Part shown: one piece after another, positions 23,226 through 34,532 of the stretch
Layout of the letters: each line of letters starts with the position of its first letter
How positions within the stretch are numbered: the stretch's first letter is position 1
Assembly (NCBI GenBank): GCA_964019055.1
Contig: OZ025207.1
Span: forward strand, 3,085,001 to 3,149,000
DNA: 64,000 nt
Source of the DNA: Anthopleura xanthogrammica
Taxonomy: Eukaryota > Cnidaria > Anthozoa > Actiniaria > Actiniidae
Reading direction: 5' to 3'
Notes under the pieces: generated by a model
Database searches by the model: none
The model's input: only the letters and a program-made list of their open reading frames with translations
Told to the model about the DNA's origin: nothing
Position numbers and translations under genes: made by a program

Positions 23226-23540
23226 ACGACGCTACATATCGTATATTGTGATGTGTTTAGCCTTTCTACATATCTTATAATGTGATGTGTTTAAATTTCG
23301 CCTTAATAGGATCTATCAATGCCAGAAAAGGAGTATAAAATCACGAAATGTAGCCAGTCTGCTGCCCCGGGCAGTCTGCATGTTATCCCTGAGGATACCT
23401 AAAGTATAAAATGCAGACTGGCCGTCAAAGTGTGAATACGTGACGCTACATATCGTGTTATGATGTGTTTGGCCGTTCTAAGTATCGCCTTGTGATGTGT
23501 TTATCCTTCATAGAATCTATCATTCCCAGAAATTATCGAA
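23226..23540. repeat. Imperfect direct repeat containing a CAGACTGG palindromic segment
   Basis: Two related blocks (23226-23330 and 23440-23540) share GACGCTACATATCGT, TGTGATGTGTTT and AGAATCTATCA. Between them are AGCCAGTCTGC, GCCCCGGGC and TATAAAATGCAGACTGGCC, the likely source of the neighbouring minisatellite. Confidence 0.6.
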
Positions 23541-23856
23541 CATCAACTCGACCATTTCGGCGTCAACGCTAGCCTTGAAACAAGCAAAAATATTGTCAGC
23601 GATTTTTGTTGATCACTGTTTGACTCCAAACTAATATTAACTTCTTTCAATACACTATTTAAATCTGTATGTAAGGACCTTGAGAGCCGAAGTTTATGGA
23701 AATTTACGGTGGAAATTATCGCGTAAGGTAAGAGAAATTGATTTAGTTTTGCAAAGCGTGTATGCTGCTCGCCGACGTACAATACCTCATTTGGTTGAAC
23801 CCTTTAGATACAAGAGTGTACGTTGTTTAATCTTTGTATTGTATTTTATTTACCAG

Positions 23857-24783
23857 TCTGCATTTTATCAGTCTGCATTTTATCAGTCTGCATTTTATCA
23901 GTCTGCATTTTATCAGTCTGCATTTTATCAGTCTGCATTTTATCAGTCTGCATTTTATCAGTCTGCATTTTATCAGTCTGCATTTTATCAGTCTGCATTT
24001 TTTCAGTCTGCATTTTATCAGTCTGCATTTTATCAGTCTGCATTTTATCAGTCTGCATTTTATCAGTCTGCATTTTATCAGTCTGCATTTTATCAGTCTG
24101 CATTTTATCAGTCTGCATTTTATCAGTCTGCATTTTATCAGTCTGCATTTTATCAGTCTGCATTTTATCAGTCTGCATTTTATCAGTCTGCATTTTATCA
24201 GTCTGCATTTTATCAGTCTGCATTTTATCAGTCTGCATTTTATCAGTCTGCATTTTATCAGTCTGCATTTTATCAGTCTGCATTTTATCAGTCTGCATTT
24301 TATCAGTCTGCATTTTATCAGTCTGCATTTTATCAGTCTGCATTTTATCAGTCTGCATTTTATCAGTCTGCATTTTATCAGTCTGCATTTTATCAGTCTG
24401 CATTTTATCAGTCTGCATTTTATCAGTCTGCATTTTATCAGTCTGCATTTTTTCAGTCTGCATTTTATCAGTCTGCATTTTATCAGTCTGCATTTTATCA
24501 GTCTGCATTTTATCAGTCTGCATTTTATCAGTCTGCATTTTATCAGTCTGCATTTTATCAGTCTGCATTTTATCAGTCTGCATTTTATCAGTCTGCATTT
24601 TATCAGTCTGCATTTTATCAGTCTGCATTTTATCAGTCTGCATTTTATCAGTCTGCATTTTATCAGTCTGCATTTTATCAGTCTGCATTTTATCAGTCTG
24701 CATTTTATCAGTCTGCATTTTATCAGTCTGCATTTTATCAGTCTGCATTTTATCAGTCTGCATTTTATCAGTCTGCATTTTAT
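23857..24783. repeat. 15-bp minisatellite, about 61 copies
   Basis: Unit CAGTCTGCATTTTAT. Only two variant units were noticed (CATTTTTTCAG near 24000 and 24450). All six frames are open because 15 is divisible by 3; none is a real gene. Confidence 0.97.
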
Positions 24784-25129
24784 ACCTGCCGAATTCCTTA
24801 CTCGGTTTGAAATGCAAAACAACAGCCCAGCGATCGTAATCTGTAAATAGATTTATTGCTCTTACAGCTGTTATATGGAAACCAGCTGAGGCTCGGTATT
24901 ACTAGCTATACGAACCAGTTTCTGAATCGTAAAAATCTATCTTTAAAAAGAAATTTTTGAAGATTTTAAGCAAAATATTCTACCTTGTCTACTAGTGCAT
25001 AGCTCGAGATTCTCACGGGAGACCATTACTAGTACAGCATTCCATTATCATGGCAATAACTTGACAGGAAAAAAGGCTGAAAAACAATTCTCACCCTCGA
25101 TTTAAAGCTTAGAAAACTATCGATTATTT

Positions 25130-25235
25130 TTAAATGATCGAAGAAGTTTGAATTTGAAGCACTTTGTAATGGCGGAATCTGTACAAGCAATCGAGCAAGT
25201 TTAATTTGCATAATGATTGACGGCTAGGAAAAAAA
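25130..25235. repeat. Inverted copy of the repeat at about 17740-17870
   Basis: The blocks ATGGCGGAATCTGTACAAGC, AATCGAGCAAG and TTGCATAATGATTGACGGC are the reverse complement of sequence at 17745-17870. The gypsy remnant and the 15-bp array lie between the two copies. Confidence 0.7.
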
Positions 25236-25240
25236 ACAAG

Positions 25241-25657
25241 AAAACCGTGAACACCTAAAATATGTCTGGAATGTTTATTTAGACCGTTGCTTGTAAACAA
25301 GATGTTTCCCACCACCATGAAAAGAGTTTGTTTTGAATCTTTCTCTCGTGTATTCGTCTGTCTTGAATAGAAACTTCTAATTTCACGAGAATAAAACTAA
25401 AATACGAAGTTTGACGGAAACTTTTAAACGGGAAAATACTTTGCGTGACCGCGCTGTTTCCCACCACCATGAAAAGAGTTTGTTTTGAATCTTTCTCTCG
25501 TGTATTCGTCTGTCTTGAATAGAAACTTCTAATTTCACGAGAATAAAACTAAAATACGAAGTTTGACGGAAACTTTTAAACGGGAAAATACTTTGCGTGA
25601 CCGCGCTTTGATCAAACACATAAACATTCCAGACATATTTTAGTTGTTTACGGTTTT
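25241..25657. mobile_element. Inverted-repeat element enclosing a perfect 152-bp tandem duplication
   Basis: Arms 25241-25283 and 25620-25657 are near-perfect reverse complements (AAAACCGTGAACACCTAAAA...). Inside, 25304-25455 and 25456-25607 (start GTTTCCCACCACC, end GTGACCGCGCT) are identical as read. Confidence 0.75.
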
Positions 25658-26017
25658 CTTAGTTTGACTTTAAATAAAACGCTCTTGAATAGAGTACCTA
25701 ACATTAGGAACCAAGCCGAAAATACAGTGATTTGTATGGGGAAATTATATATTCAAAACGCCATATCTCTATTGCTTTTTAACCAATTCCCATGAAATTT
25801 GGCGTGTTAACGTCTTTCTTGATGCTCTATCGAAATTGACGATCGAAAATTGTCAAAAGCAAAATGATTATTTTCGTGACGACACACTTCGGTACTCTAT
25901 TCTTAGAAAACGTACTGAAATGAACGCATGCGCAGACGTTTTCTGCTTGTGCCCTTTGGAGAACTATATATTAACAAAGTCTGTCGTCCTTGAAAGTGCC
26001 TCAAACACCATCAAGCC

Positions 26018-26878
26018 ATGTCTGAATGTTGTCGAACGACGTTCCTCTTCCTCGCAAAAGTGGTCTTCTTTGTAGGAAGCCCAGCCTACTGTTTCTACCT
26101 CATTTGGCTTCTCGCTTACTTGAAGGACAATGGGTACTACTGGTTCTTTGCTATCATGATCCTTTCCCCCATTGTCGTAGGTCTAATTATAGCAGCTGTT
26201 TATAAAGATTGGAGGTTTTTTCTCTCTCCTTTCTTTACATTTATGGCATTGGAGATGTGCTTCTTCACGATGCTCACAAGACAAGCTTACTATCATCTTT
26301 CTGCCGACGTCTTAATCGGTCCACAATGGGTCATCATGTCTCTGAAAGGAACCATCGTTTTGGTTGTCTGCGGCTTCTTCGAAAGAAATGAATGTCGACT
26401 GCAGAGGATCCTCAAAACCAAAGACATCCTGAGCCGTTGTTTGCTGGACTTTGTCGACATATTCAACTTGGTACAGCTTCTTTCCTCGAACCAGTGCGAT
26501 GGGATTGGGTCATCTGTGACAGAGGGTAGTTCTTTGGAAATGGCTATTCAAGCTTTTTGTACGTTGTCGCTTACTATCATGATTTTCCTGTTTCGTGAAA
26601 TTTGGATTTCTGACATAACAGAACAGGGCAATGAAGATATCTTGAGCAACGTTATCTATTCCATCTACATGATTTCTGTCTTGTTTCAGAACACACCGTT
26701 CTTGATTATTCGAATCATCGTTTGGGCAAAGTACAATGTTTTCAGCCTGGGCTTCATGGTAAAGAATGTTTTGGCGATAATCGTGTGCTGTGCAGAAATC
26801 CACCGAAAGTTTTTTGGTCTCTCTGGAGAGAATGAACAGAATGACGAGCCTAATAACGTCAATAACCATCCAGCGTAA
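26018..26878 (+). CDS. TMEM26-like multipass membrane protein, copy 3
   Basis: Intronless, 286 residues. The N-terminus (MSECCRTTFLFLAKVV) and C-terminal half (LLDFVDIFNLVQLL; QNTPFLIIRIIVWAKYNV) match copies 1 and 2. The second and third hydrophobic segments differ (IMILSPIVVGLIIAAVYKDW against AFIPALLLVPLIFGAILKDR), and the loop at about 190-215 is again unique (REIWISDITEQGNED). The conserved 60 bp before the ATG and the 3' flank ending in AATAAA (26930-26935) are shared with copy 1. The (TAA)n array begins right after the polyadenylation signal. Confidence 0.8.
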   Translation: MSECCRTTFLFLAKVVFFVGSPAYCFYLIWLLAYLKDNGYYWFFAIMILSPIVVGLIIAAVYKDWRFFLSPFFTFMALEMCFFTMLTRQAYYHLSADVLIGPQWVIMSLKGTIVLVVCGFFERNECRLQRILKTKDILSRCLLDFVDIFNLVQLLSSNQCDGIGSSVTEGSSLEMAIQAFCTLSLTIMIFLFREIWISDITEQGNEDILSNVIYSIYMISVLFQNTPFLIIRIIVWAKYNVFSLGFMVKNVLAIIVCCAEIHRKFFGLSGENEQNDEPNNVNNHPA

Positions 26879-26935
26879 TTCCTGGACCTCAGTTCGTGCA
26901 AACACTTGAAATACATTTTAAGCTTATCTAATAAA

Positions 26936-27004
<69 letters not shown>
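26936..27004. repeat. (TAA)n microsatellite, left flank of a retrotransposon
   Basis: About 22 AAT repeats that abut the 5' end of the truncated non-LTR element. Confidence 0.95.
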
Positions 27005-27008
<4 letters not shown>

Positions 27009-28047
27009 TTCTGCCAAGAGAAACTGGAAGAAGGGTTGGCCTTAAGAACATATGTCAGCAGAGATGAACCCTTACTAAACATCATCAGGAACGCAAACAT
27101 CTTGAAAGAAACCTGCGAAACACAGAAGGAATACCATCAAAGAAAAGAGAAAGAAAGATCTGATAGCTACAGAAGTAAACCCCTTCATGGCCAATATGCT
27201 AAAGCATACGAAGGGAAAATAGACCTAAAGAGTACTTACTTGTGGCTGGAAAAAGGAGATGTGAAAATCGAAACAGAAGGAATGCTAACTGCAGCACAAG
27301 ACCAAGCGTTACCACCAATGCATTGAAACATATATACGACAAGAATGATTCACGTTTATTTCCTCTTTGCAACGAAACCGTAGAAACTGTAGAACATCTT
27401 GTTTCCGGTTGCAAAGTCCTAGCTGGGAGAGAATACAAAAACTGAGAGGCAGGCATGACAGTGTCGCCAGAAATATACACTGGCATCTCTGCCAGAAGTA
27501 TGGACTATATAGAATGCGACGACAAATGGTGGACGCATCAACCAGAAGCAGTGGTAGAGAATGATGATATGGAGATCTTGTGGGACTTCAACGTCTATAC
27601 AGACAAGAAGATACAAGCGAGAAGACCAGATATCATAGTACTAGAGAAGGCTAACATGAAAGCGAAGATAATTGATGCAGGGGTACCGGCAGGATCACAA
27701 GGTAGATGAAAAAGAAAAAGAGAAGATAAACGAATATCAGGACCTTAGAATAGAAATAGAAAGACTGTGTAAAGTTAAAACATGTACCATACCAATTGTA
27801 GTTGGCTCACTAGGAGCAATACCAAAGAAATTTAAGGAGTACTAAAATAGGTTAGAACTTGAAAAAGTCAGCACGTTAACTCTGCAACAAGCTGGTCTGT
27901 TGGGCAGCGCCCACATTCTAGGACGCGTCCTCCAGCTCTCAGGATCCGGGTAGGAAACGGAATTGTCGAGAGAAATTGTAGAACTGACCAGCAGATATAT
28001 ATACTTGTATTTAATCATGCATGTTCATTTCTTGCTGAGAAATAAAG
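27005..28047 (+). mobile_element. 5'-truncated non-LTR retrotransposon, 3' end (RLE type)
   Basis: Broken frames 27036-27326, 27242-27445 and 27455-27709 together show a C-terminal cysteine/histidine finger (PLCNETVETVEHLVSGC) and then a restriction-like endonuclease signature (RRPDIIVLEK ... IIDAGVP), followed by a basic tail (IPIVVGSLGA read at about 27790). This order is typical of RLE-encoding LINEs (R2/R4/NeSL-like). The reverse transcriptase is missing, and frameshifts and stops make it non-functional. Both ends lie against TAA repeats. Confidence 0.7.
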
Positions 28048-28109
28048 GAATAATAATAATAATAATAATAATTTTTTTAGGAATAATAATAAGGATAATA
28101 ATAATAATG

Positions 28110-28147
<38 letters not shown>

Positions 28148-28202
28148 GATAATGATAATGATAATGATAATGATAATGATAATGATAATGATAATGATAA
28201 TG

Positions 28203-28234
<32 letters not shown>

Positions 28235-28258
28235 GATAATAATAATAGAGCTTGCCAA
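28048..28258 (+). repeat. (AAT)n and (GATAAT)n microsatellite
   Basis: AAT repeats, an ATTTTTTTAGG interruption, then a regular (GATAAT)n array of about 25 units. Confidence 0.95.
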
Positions 28259-28359
28259 TCGTTTTTCGTCCGTGCCTTAAAGATGACAATAACCATTATG
28301 TAATAGAATAGAAAATGTAATAAAAAAAAATGATACTTATTCGTTTGTCTCACGATTGA

Positions 28360-28425
28360 GGGTCATTTGTAGAGGACCGCGACGTTTCGACTGCAAGCTG
28401 CTAGTCTTCATCAGTACGATGAAGC
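28360..28425 (-). mobile_element. Penelope-like hammerhead-type motif
   Basis: The minus strand reads CTGATGAAG, a bulged stem-loop (GACT...AGTC with inner GCA/TGC) and CGAAACGTCGC: the CUGAUGA and GAAA core elements in the right order. Helix I does not pair well, so this is probably a decayed Penelope-like terminus. Confidence 0.35.
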
Positions 28426-28624
28426 CTTACCTGACGTCATAGTCATTTACCCTTAAAACCTTTAAAACTCAAAGACGCATTACTCGTCAAATATTTTATC
28501 CTTCAGCTATTTACTTCATATAGAATCAGTACTGAAAGTATTGAGGGAAAGTTTATGGGCATTTGATGCTCTGTTCTGTTTGATTTTTTGATAATATCCA
28601 CTTGTTGGGTTTCCTGTGTACCAG

Positions 28625-31153
28625 TCTCACGTGCTCCCATCATGCTTCACGGTCATCACTGCCAAGAAGAAGAAGACATTGAAGAAGAAGGTCGAAGATG
28701 TGGTCAAAAAAATCACCATTTACACGGTAAGAAATGCTCCTTAACTACACTACTCTACCGAAATATAAAGATAAGCATTAGTTCTTTCTCTTTGGCTGGA
28801 AATATAATTTTTTGAAGGGTTTTTTCGATGAGTAAAAACCTTTTATTCTGAACTCCCTTTCCGTGAGTTGTTGCACGTGGCTGACTTTTCAACGTGAAAA
28901 AGCCTTCGTACTTTTTATTACATACAACTATAAGTGTAGAAAGAATAAAACTACTCTTCTTTACTGATTTTAAAGTCCAAGTGGTCGAAAATAATTCTTT
29001 TTATTGAATTTGTCGACATGACAAATTTTGCCTTTTTGCCTCCCATCCCCGTCCCCCACAGGCAGCCCAAGCAATGCCTTTAAGGAGCCCGTGGTATGAA
29101 GTTAATAGGAAAAATCGAAAAAAAAAAAAAAAAAAATTAAAGAAACTCGATAAATGTTTAGTTATTTAGATAAACACATCCTAATGATGTATTGTATGAC
29201 TCTCTAATTCTTAGGGTGCATGTTACGTCATAGCCACCATGTTGGTTGACGACAACAAAACATTCATGATTAGCTTCTCTTGTAAGATCAACCAACATGG
29301 CGGCTGTTTCATTGCCACTTATATCTCAAAGGGTTTTGAGTCATGTGGTTGCAACCAAAGAATGGATTCTTAGCACAAACATTCGTTTTTAAGGTAGTTT
29401 CGGGCCCTTGCTACTGTGCATCAATTAGTTCATCTTGTTTTTTAACTGTTCTTTGTAATTTTTTTTTGAAAATTTATCCAAATAATATCTTAACCAAAGT
29501 TTTTGAACACAAATCTGTTATTTGAGGTACTTTATTTGAATTTCTTTTGTACAGTCGGGTAGGTAAAAATTTTAATGATGTTTCTGTGAAGTTTCAAGGG
29601 TGACCGACTTGATTTTAGAGGATTTTTCGAGCTTTGAAGTTTGGCTGTTGGTTTCAGCAGAGAGCAGCCTTGTTCTTTTTTATACGAGTAAGACCATAAA
29701 TCTGAAAAATAGTAAAAAATCGCTTAAAAATGACTTTTTATGCTAAGAATCAATAATTATTAGAGAATCATACAAAACATCATTACTGTGATTCCCAATA
29801 TTCTGTAAACTCGGTAGTTGCAATTTGCCCGTTGGAATTTGTTTGAATGTGTTTAACTAAATATCTATTGAGTTTTTGTATTTTCTTTTTGATTTTCCCC
29901 ATGAAAACCATGCACATGGACTTCTTCAGAGGCATTGCTTGGGCTGCCTGTGCTTCCCCCCAAAAAACACACTTTATTCAATCATGAGTTGACAACTTTA
30001 CTACCATTGGCTGCATTCAACCCTGAAGTGTGGTCAATTTAGTGCATAGTTTTACTTTTCAAACATAATGGTTTTGTCTGGTTTTGTGTAACATTTTACC
30101 AATGAAATCACAACATTTTGTGCATGAAATGAACAGGTTTGTGGTGCCATGGTGCCGTGTTTGTTCACATGCTGTAGAAATTTTCATGTTCTGAATACCA
30201 TGTTTTCCATGTTAGGAGTATGGAAACAAAAAACGTGAATCGATTTGGCAGGAATTATAGACCCAGCATTGCCTTGATTTCCGATCTTAGAACACATGTA
30301 GCTTAAGTCGGGAAATGGCAGTTCCTATGACACATTTTGAGGTCCAAATAGCAATTTACACTACATACTCTCCTTCATCATTCTCATAAGGGAGACCAAA
30401 CTCCACCCACTGTGTTATCATAATCCCTTTTATTATCGCCATAGTTACTACAATTGGCAAAGAAATACCTCTTGCAAACACAGGAAGCCCAATTCCTATA
30501 GGGAGCAAGTTTAGTCTTCCAACACCCCTCCCCCTCGCAATATTGCATGGCTGCACAGTTGGGAGCTGCCATTCGTTACTTGGGGCAACATTGAATCGGG
30601 GAGGGTGGCTGTGATGTCTAGCATCAATTTTGAAGTATAAATTCAGGCAAATACTTCTATGACATTAGAGTTTATTGCACGAGGGTCTCATTATTTTATT
30701 TGCTGATTGTAGGTAATAAGGTGCACATACTCGCACCTCATGTTAAAACAAACCGACCTGATTTCAATTGTAAAACATAACACAAAACCAGACGATACCA
30801 TTACAGTTATTAAAGTACATATAAGGGTTTGCCAATTTGTGTTTAATATGAAAGTTCTGACCCTAAAAATCACATAATCAATAATTGTTTTTTGATTCTG
30901 TTGTGATTTTATTATTTTTTTGACAGTCAAAGAGTCTGTTTATAGGCTTAAGAAATGATTTAAAACCACATATTCCATTGTAATAATTTTATCAGGGTAT
31001 CGTTACCTTGAGGGGTGTGTGGTGAGGTACCCCTAGTTCTTTGTCTGCTTGTGTATCTTAAAAAACATTTTACTGACCTTGGTGATATTATTTCTTATTT
31101 AGATCAACGTCAAGACCAACAAGACTCCTGAGAAGACCAGAAGAAGAACCTAG
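28625..31153 (+). CDS. Two 3' exons of an unrecognised lysine-rich protein gene
   Basis: Exon 28625-28726 (after GTACCAG, donor GTAAGA) and last exon 31103-31153 (after TTATTTAG, ending TAG) join in phase 0. They give a basic C-terminus containing TAKKKKTLKKKVEDVVKKI and INVKTNKTPEKTRRRT. Splice sites and phase agree, but no upstream exon was identified and the family is not recognised. The other frame of exon 1 is also open (acidic and His-rich), so the reading frame is not certain. The 2.4-kb intron contains a TIR element at 29057-29952. Confidence 0.42.
29057..29952. mobile_element. TIR element with CACAGGCAGCCCAAGCAATGCC ends
   Basis: Bases 29057-29079 and 29930-29952 are reverse complements (CACAGGCAGCCCAAGCAATG...). 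The interior of about 850 bp is AT-rich with no frame. A related end (CACAGGCAGCCCAA) occurs at 44575, and the motif resembles the CACAGGAAGCCCA ends of the element at 40052. Confidence 0.7.
29228..29312. repeat. Small hairpin, CCACCATGTTGGTTGA / TCAACCAACATGGCGG
   Basis: 17-bp inverted arms with a loop of about 45 bp, located inside the larger TIR element. Many MITEs carry this AACATGGCGGC end. Confidence 0.5.
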
Positions 31154-32351
31154 AATAATGTTTATAATATGGTAGAGTTAATTGTTAGTAAAACTACCCA
31201 GGTGAATACAAAGTTACTGTGATAGTTTCTTTGCTTTTCACCTGCGTAATTCTACTAAAGCAATAATTCTCCTTGCGCTCAGTGAATATTAGTTAATGCT
31301 TGCTCAGACTTGTTCTTTGGGTAAATATTTTCTGATATTCACTTTGTCTGTTGGGGAGAATTATTGATAGTTATACAATATTATCTACATAGAATGACTC
31401 ATTGTATGTAGATCTTTTTCACCACTTTAAGCAGTAAATTTCTAAGGTTGTGGAATCTTTTTGTTATGAATGAAAAGTGACCACAACCTTAACTGACTTG
31501 ACTTGTTTGGCACATATATTTACTCTATGTTGATAAATCATGCACATATCCATTGGACGACGAACTGGCTGGCTCGGCTCTACGTGGCTTCATGGCATTA
31601 TTATTATTATTCAATTTATGCATTTGATTGACATTGAATTGCTTGTTTTTTCCCCTATTATTGACTAACTGACATTGATTGCTTCCTTCCCAATGATTTA
31701 TTGTACTAACTTGATATTTATTGATTGACATTGTTTTGAATGATATCATTTATGCATATGAAAAAGTTTCTTTCTAAATTTTGTGCATAAATGCTTTCTC
31801 TAAAATTCACCCGGTTTCCAAAGTCTGGCATGAAATTACTTTCTTGAGTTTGATAATTTTTTGAAGTAAATTTGTTCAATTTTTTAATTTTAATTCATAA
31901 CAACACCATCTTAATCTCGCAAGCATCTTTAGGTACCATGTCCTTAGAAACAAAAATTCAAAGTTCGTCTTAGAATCAAAATTTAACTTGAACAATGTAC
32001 AGAGTTGAGAAAAAAGCTTTTTCACTGTTTTTACATTCATTTGATGATTTTTTCCATTTCCACTTGTTTCAATAACAGCATACTTTCACTTGCTATGATT
32101 AGCTTTTTTTTTTCAAAAGAAAGATTTATCATATAGATGATTTGGCATTGATTTCATTCCAAATTTCATTTGACGTTTTGGCATGATTCCTAATCATATT
32201 TAGTGAGAGTCTACTGTACATAATGATGATTATTTTCATTTATGCATTAGATAATACAGAGGAATCTTGATAACTTAGACAATTTGAAAATTACATTTTG
32301 GGTTTTCATTTTGAAGTTACATTTGACTTTCATTTCATTTCAATATTTTAA
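31154..32351. other. 3' flank of the lysine-rich gene; no gene seen
   Basis: AT-rich sequence with long T runs. The minus frame at 31525-31749 has no splice or family support. Confidence 0.4.
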
Positions 32352-32529
32352 AGTGCCTATAACCCTTCCACAGTTTTTCGTTTTCTGTATAGAAGATGCT
32401 GATAAGTTCTTTTACAGTTTCCAATTTGGTCCATTCGTTTCTGAGATATCACTTTTTAAACTGCTATTTGTTGAGAAAAAATGCAAATAAGAAGGGGCTG
32501 GGACAAGCCACCTGTGACATAGCTTCAGG

Positions 32530-32628
32530 GAAATTGTCATTCAAAACTGGAATGTGATGAGCTGAAATTCTTTTTTTCATATTTAACTGATTTGAACACC
32601 CGCAAACAACACATCTATCTGGCATTTT
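32530..32628 (-). pseudogene. THAP zinc-finger exon fragment
   Basis: Minus-strand ATG at 32628 gives MPDRCVVCGCSNQ then RISAHHIPVLND, the M-P-x-x-C-x(2-4)-C start and the (I/S)xHxxP block of THAP domains, which occur in P-element-like transposases and host regulators. The second half of the domain (tryptophan, C-x2-H) is not seen. It reads toward the left end of the surrounding element and is probably a remnant. Confidence 0.5.
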
Positions 32629-33538
32629 TCTTGCTCCGATGATACTGTAAAACAGAGTGAAAGACTTCTGTCTCTTAAGTGATGTCATGGTAGGTAGAAA
32701 CCTGACCCTTTGCAATTGATAGAAATTTCTTGTGCGTGAAATTTAAGGTGGCTCGATATAGTTTTTTAGATTTGAGATACCTTTTATGAAATCATAATTT
32801 TGCAGCTTAAGAATGCTTCAAATGCTTTGATACTTGGTCAAATTTGTAGTATAGGCTAAAAGTTCTGTTTAGTAGTGGTTTCCTAGCAATGCATTACCAT
32901 AGCAACAACAACCAAATGCCCTTTATTTTAAACATTAGCATTTTTCACAAAATCTAGTCAAAATATCTAAAAAGGAAGTTTTGTAGTACATAAGTAGCAC
33001 AACATGTGGGTGAAGTTTTAGAACTTTTTACATGATGGATTTGTAGTAATTCTAGAATAATTAATTGCCAACAAAGTTGCCTAACACAGAGGAGTTTCAG
33101 GAGTTTTAAGTTTGTTACGGAAGTGCGTCATTTCTTATGTTCTAAACAGGTTTGACTGGTTTAACCTCCATATAAGGAAGTGTACATAGTTTCGTTGTGA
33201 GTTGTGAGTAATTATGTGGCGTGACATCAGCGCGAGGAATTGGCTGCTGCACACAGAATACGATTCTAATTTTAATTTTAATCTCATTAAATTTTTTTTA
33301 AGAACAAATGCTAGGTGTCTGACTGATAAGTATGGCTAGTTTTTATGATATGATTTTTCTCTCTCACCAAATTATCACCAATATTTTTAAGTCATCACTG
33401 ATCTCTTTCTATTTTTGACAAAAAATATATTACACAAGACCACAAACTTGGCAATGTACAGTCATGATCTATGCCGTTTGCGATTTACTTTCTTTTTGAA
33501 CAGTGGAAACAAAATGCAACATAGCCAGAAAGCATTTA

Positions 33539-33753
33539 CAGTGAGGACACTCGAACCGTGAACACTTCGAGGTTTTTTCATACTTTTTTTCTCCTTTATC
33601 CCTTGTGTGAATCGATTGGAAATATGATTTATTTTAAACAATAAGATTATTTGAGTTCAGTGCTTCATTTTCAGAAGGTTTGAAGCAGTAGAAAGTTCAT
33701 AAAATATAAAAATATAAAAATATCAAGTGTTCATGGTTCGAGTGTCCTCACTG
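33539..33753. mobile_element. TA-flanked MITE (CAGTGAGGACACTCGAACC termini)
   Basis: 215 bp; ends CAGTGAGGACACTCGAACCG and AAGTGTTCATGGTTCGAGTG...CACTG are inverted copies, with TA at each flank. This suggests a Tc1/mariner-type origin. Confidence 0.8.
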
Positions 33754-33871
33754 TAAGTTGTGTAAGATTGATGATTTACAATATTCTCTTACATAATTTT
33801 GTTTTAAATTATCAGCCGCTAAATCAGTTATTGTTCCTCTTTGAGCCCTCCAAAACAATAATTTCCATTAA

Positions 33872-34532
33872 GGTGGCTGCCTACTTTAGAAAAAATCCAT
33901 GAAAAAGTTTTTGAATCCCAATTTTTTAAACTCAAATTTTATGTTGATTTCTAATCTGGTAAGAAAAAAGGAGTGTCTCGAGGTTGTTTACAAGATATTC
34001 ACGATTAAACAGAAGCATATCAACAACTTTTTGAAGAAAAAAGAAGCGAAAACCAACTCTACAAAAAAATCATAACTTCACCGGTACCCAAGCTTTTGGC
34101 GTTATTTTTTTTTCCAGGAAAACTAAATTATACATCGTTTTGCAAATATAAGTCAAAAGATTTGGAAAATATTGAGAAATATAGTCAAAATTGTTTTTTT
34201 ATTCGTCTTGTCCTTCACAATTTTGTCTAAAACGAGTGCAAAAAATGTACACTTACCACTTTTTCTATTAGTAAAACCCATGTCATTTTTTTCAAACTTT
34301 GTCAAGAGTTTCTTCTTAATGTACTCTTTTGGAAATCCAAAGAAAAATTATAGAATCCCGTGCAAAATTCGAGGGTTTTGCCCTGTTGAAGTTCAAAACG
34401 TGTATGGTTCTTCAATTAAAAGGTTATTTGTGCACATGCACATAGTGGCATCAGATTGCCTGTTTCATGGCGTCATTGTGATTGTGTAATAGTGTGCGCA
34501 GCAGCTTCATTTTTCTATAGTAGGCAGCCACC
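33872..34532. mobile_element. TTAA element, GGTGRCTGMCTACTTT family, copy 2
   Basis: TIR GGTGGCTGCCTACTTT with a left TTAA and a right TCAA (mutated). The interior is collinear with 13889-14526. Confidence 0.75.

Noticed and set aside
23680..24850. Long open frames of 320-376 residues across the 15-bp array on both strands
   Set aside because: Every frame is open because the unit length is divisible by 3 and contains no stop. No splice, start or family evidence supports a gene.
18049..25235. Inverted repeats at 17740-17870 and 25130-25235 as ends of one giant transposon
   Set aside because: The homology is internal to each flank rather than at a sharp terminus, and no target duplication is visible; two independent copies of a dispersed repeat are simpler.
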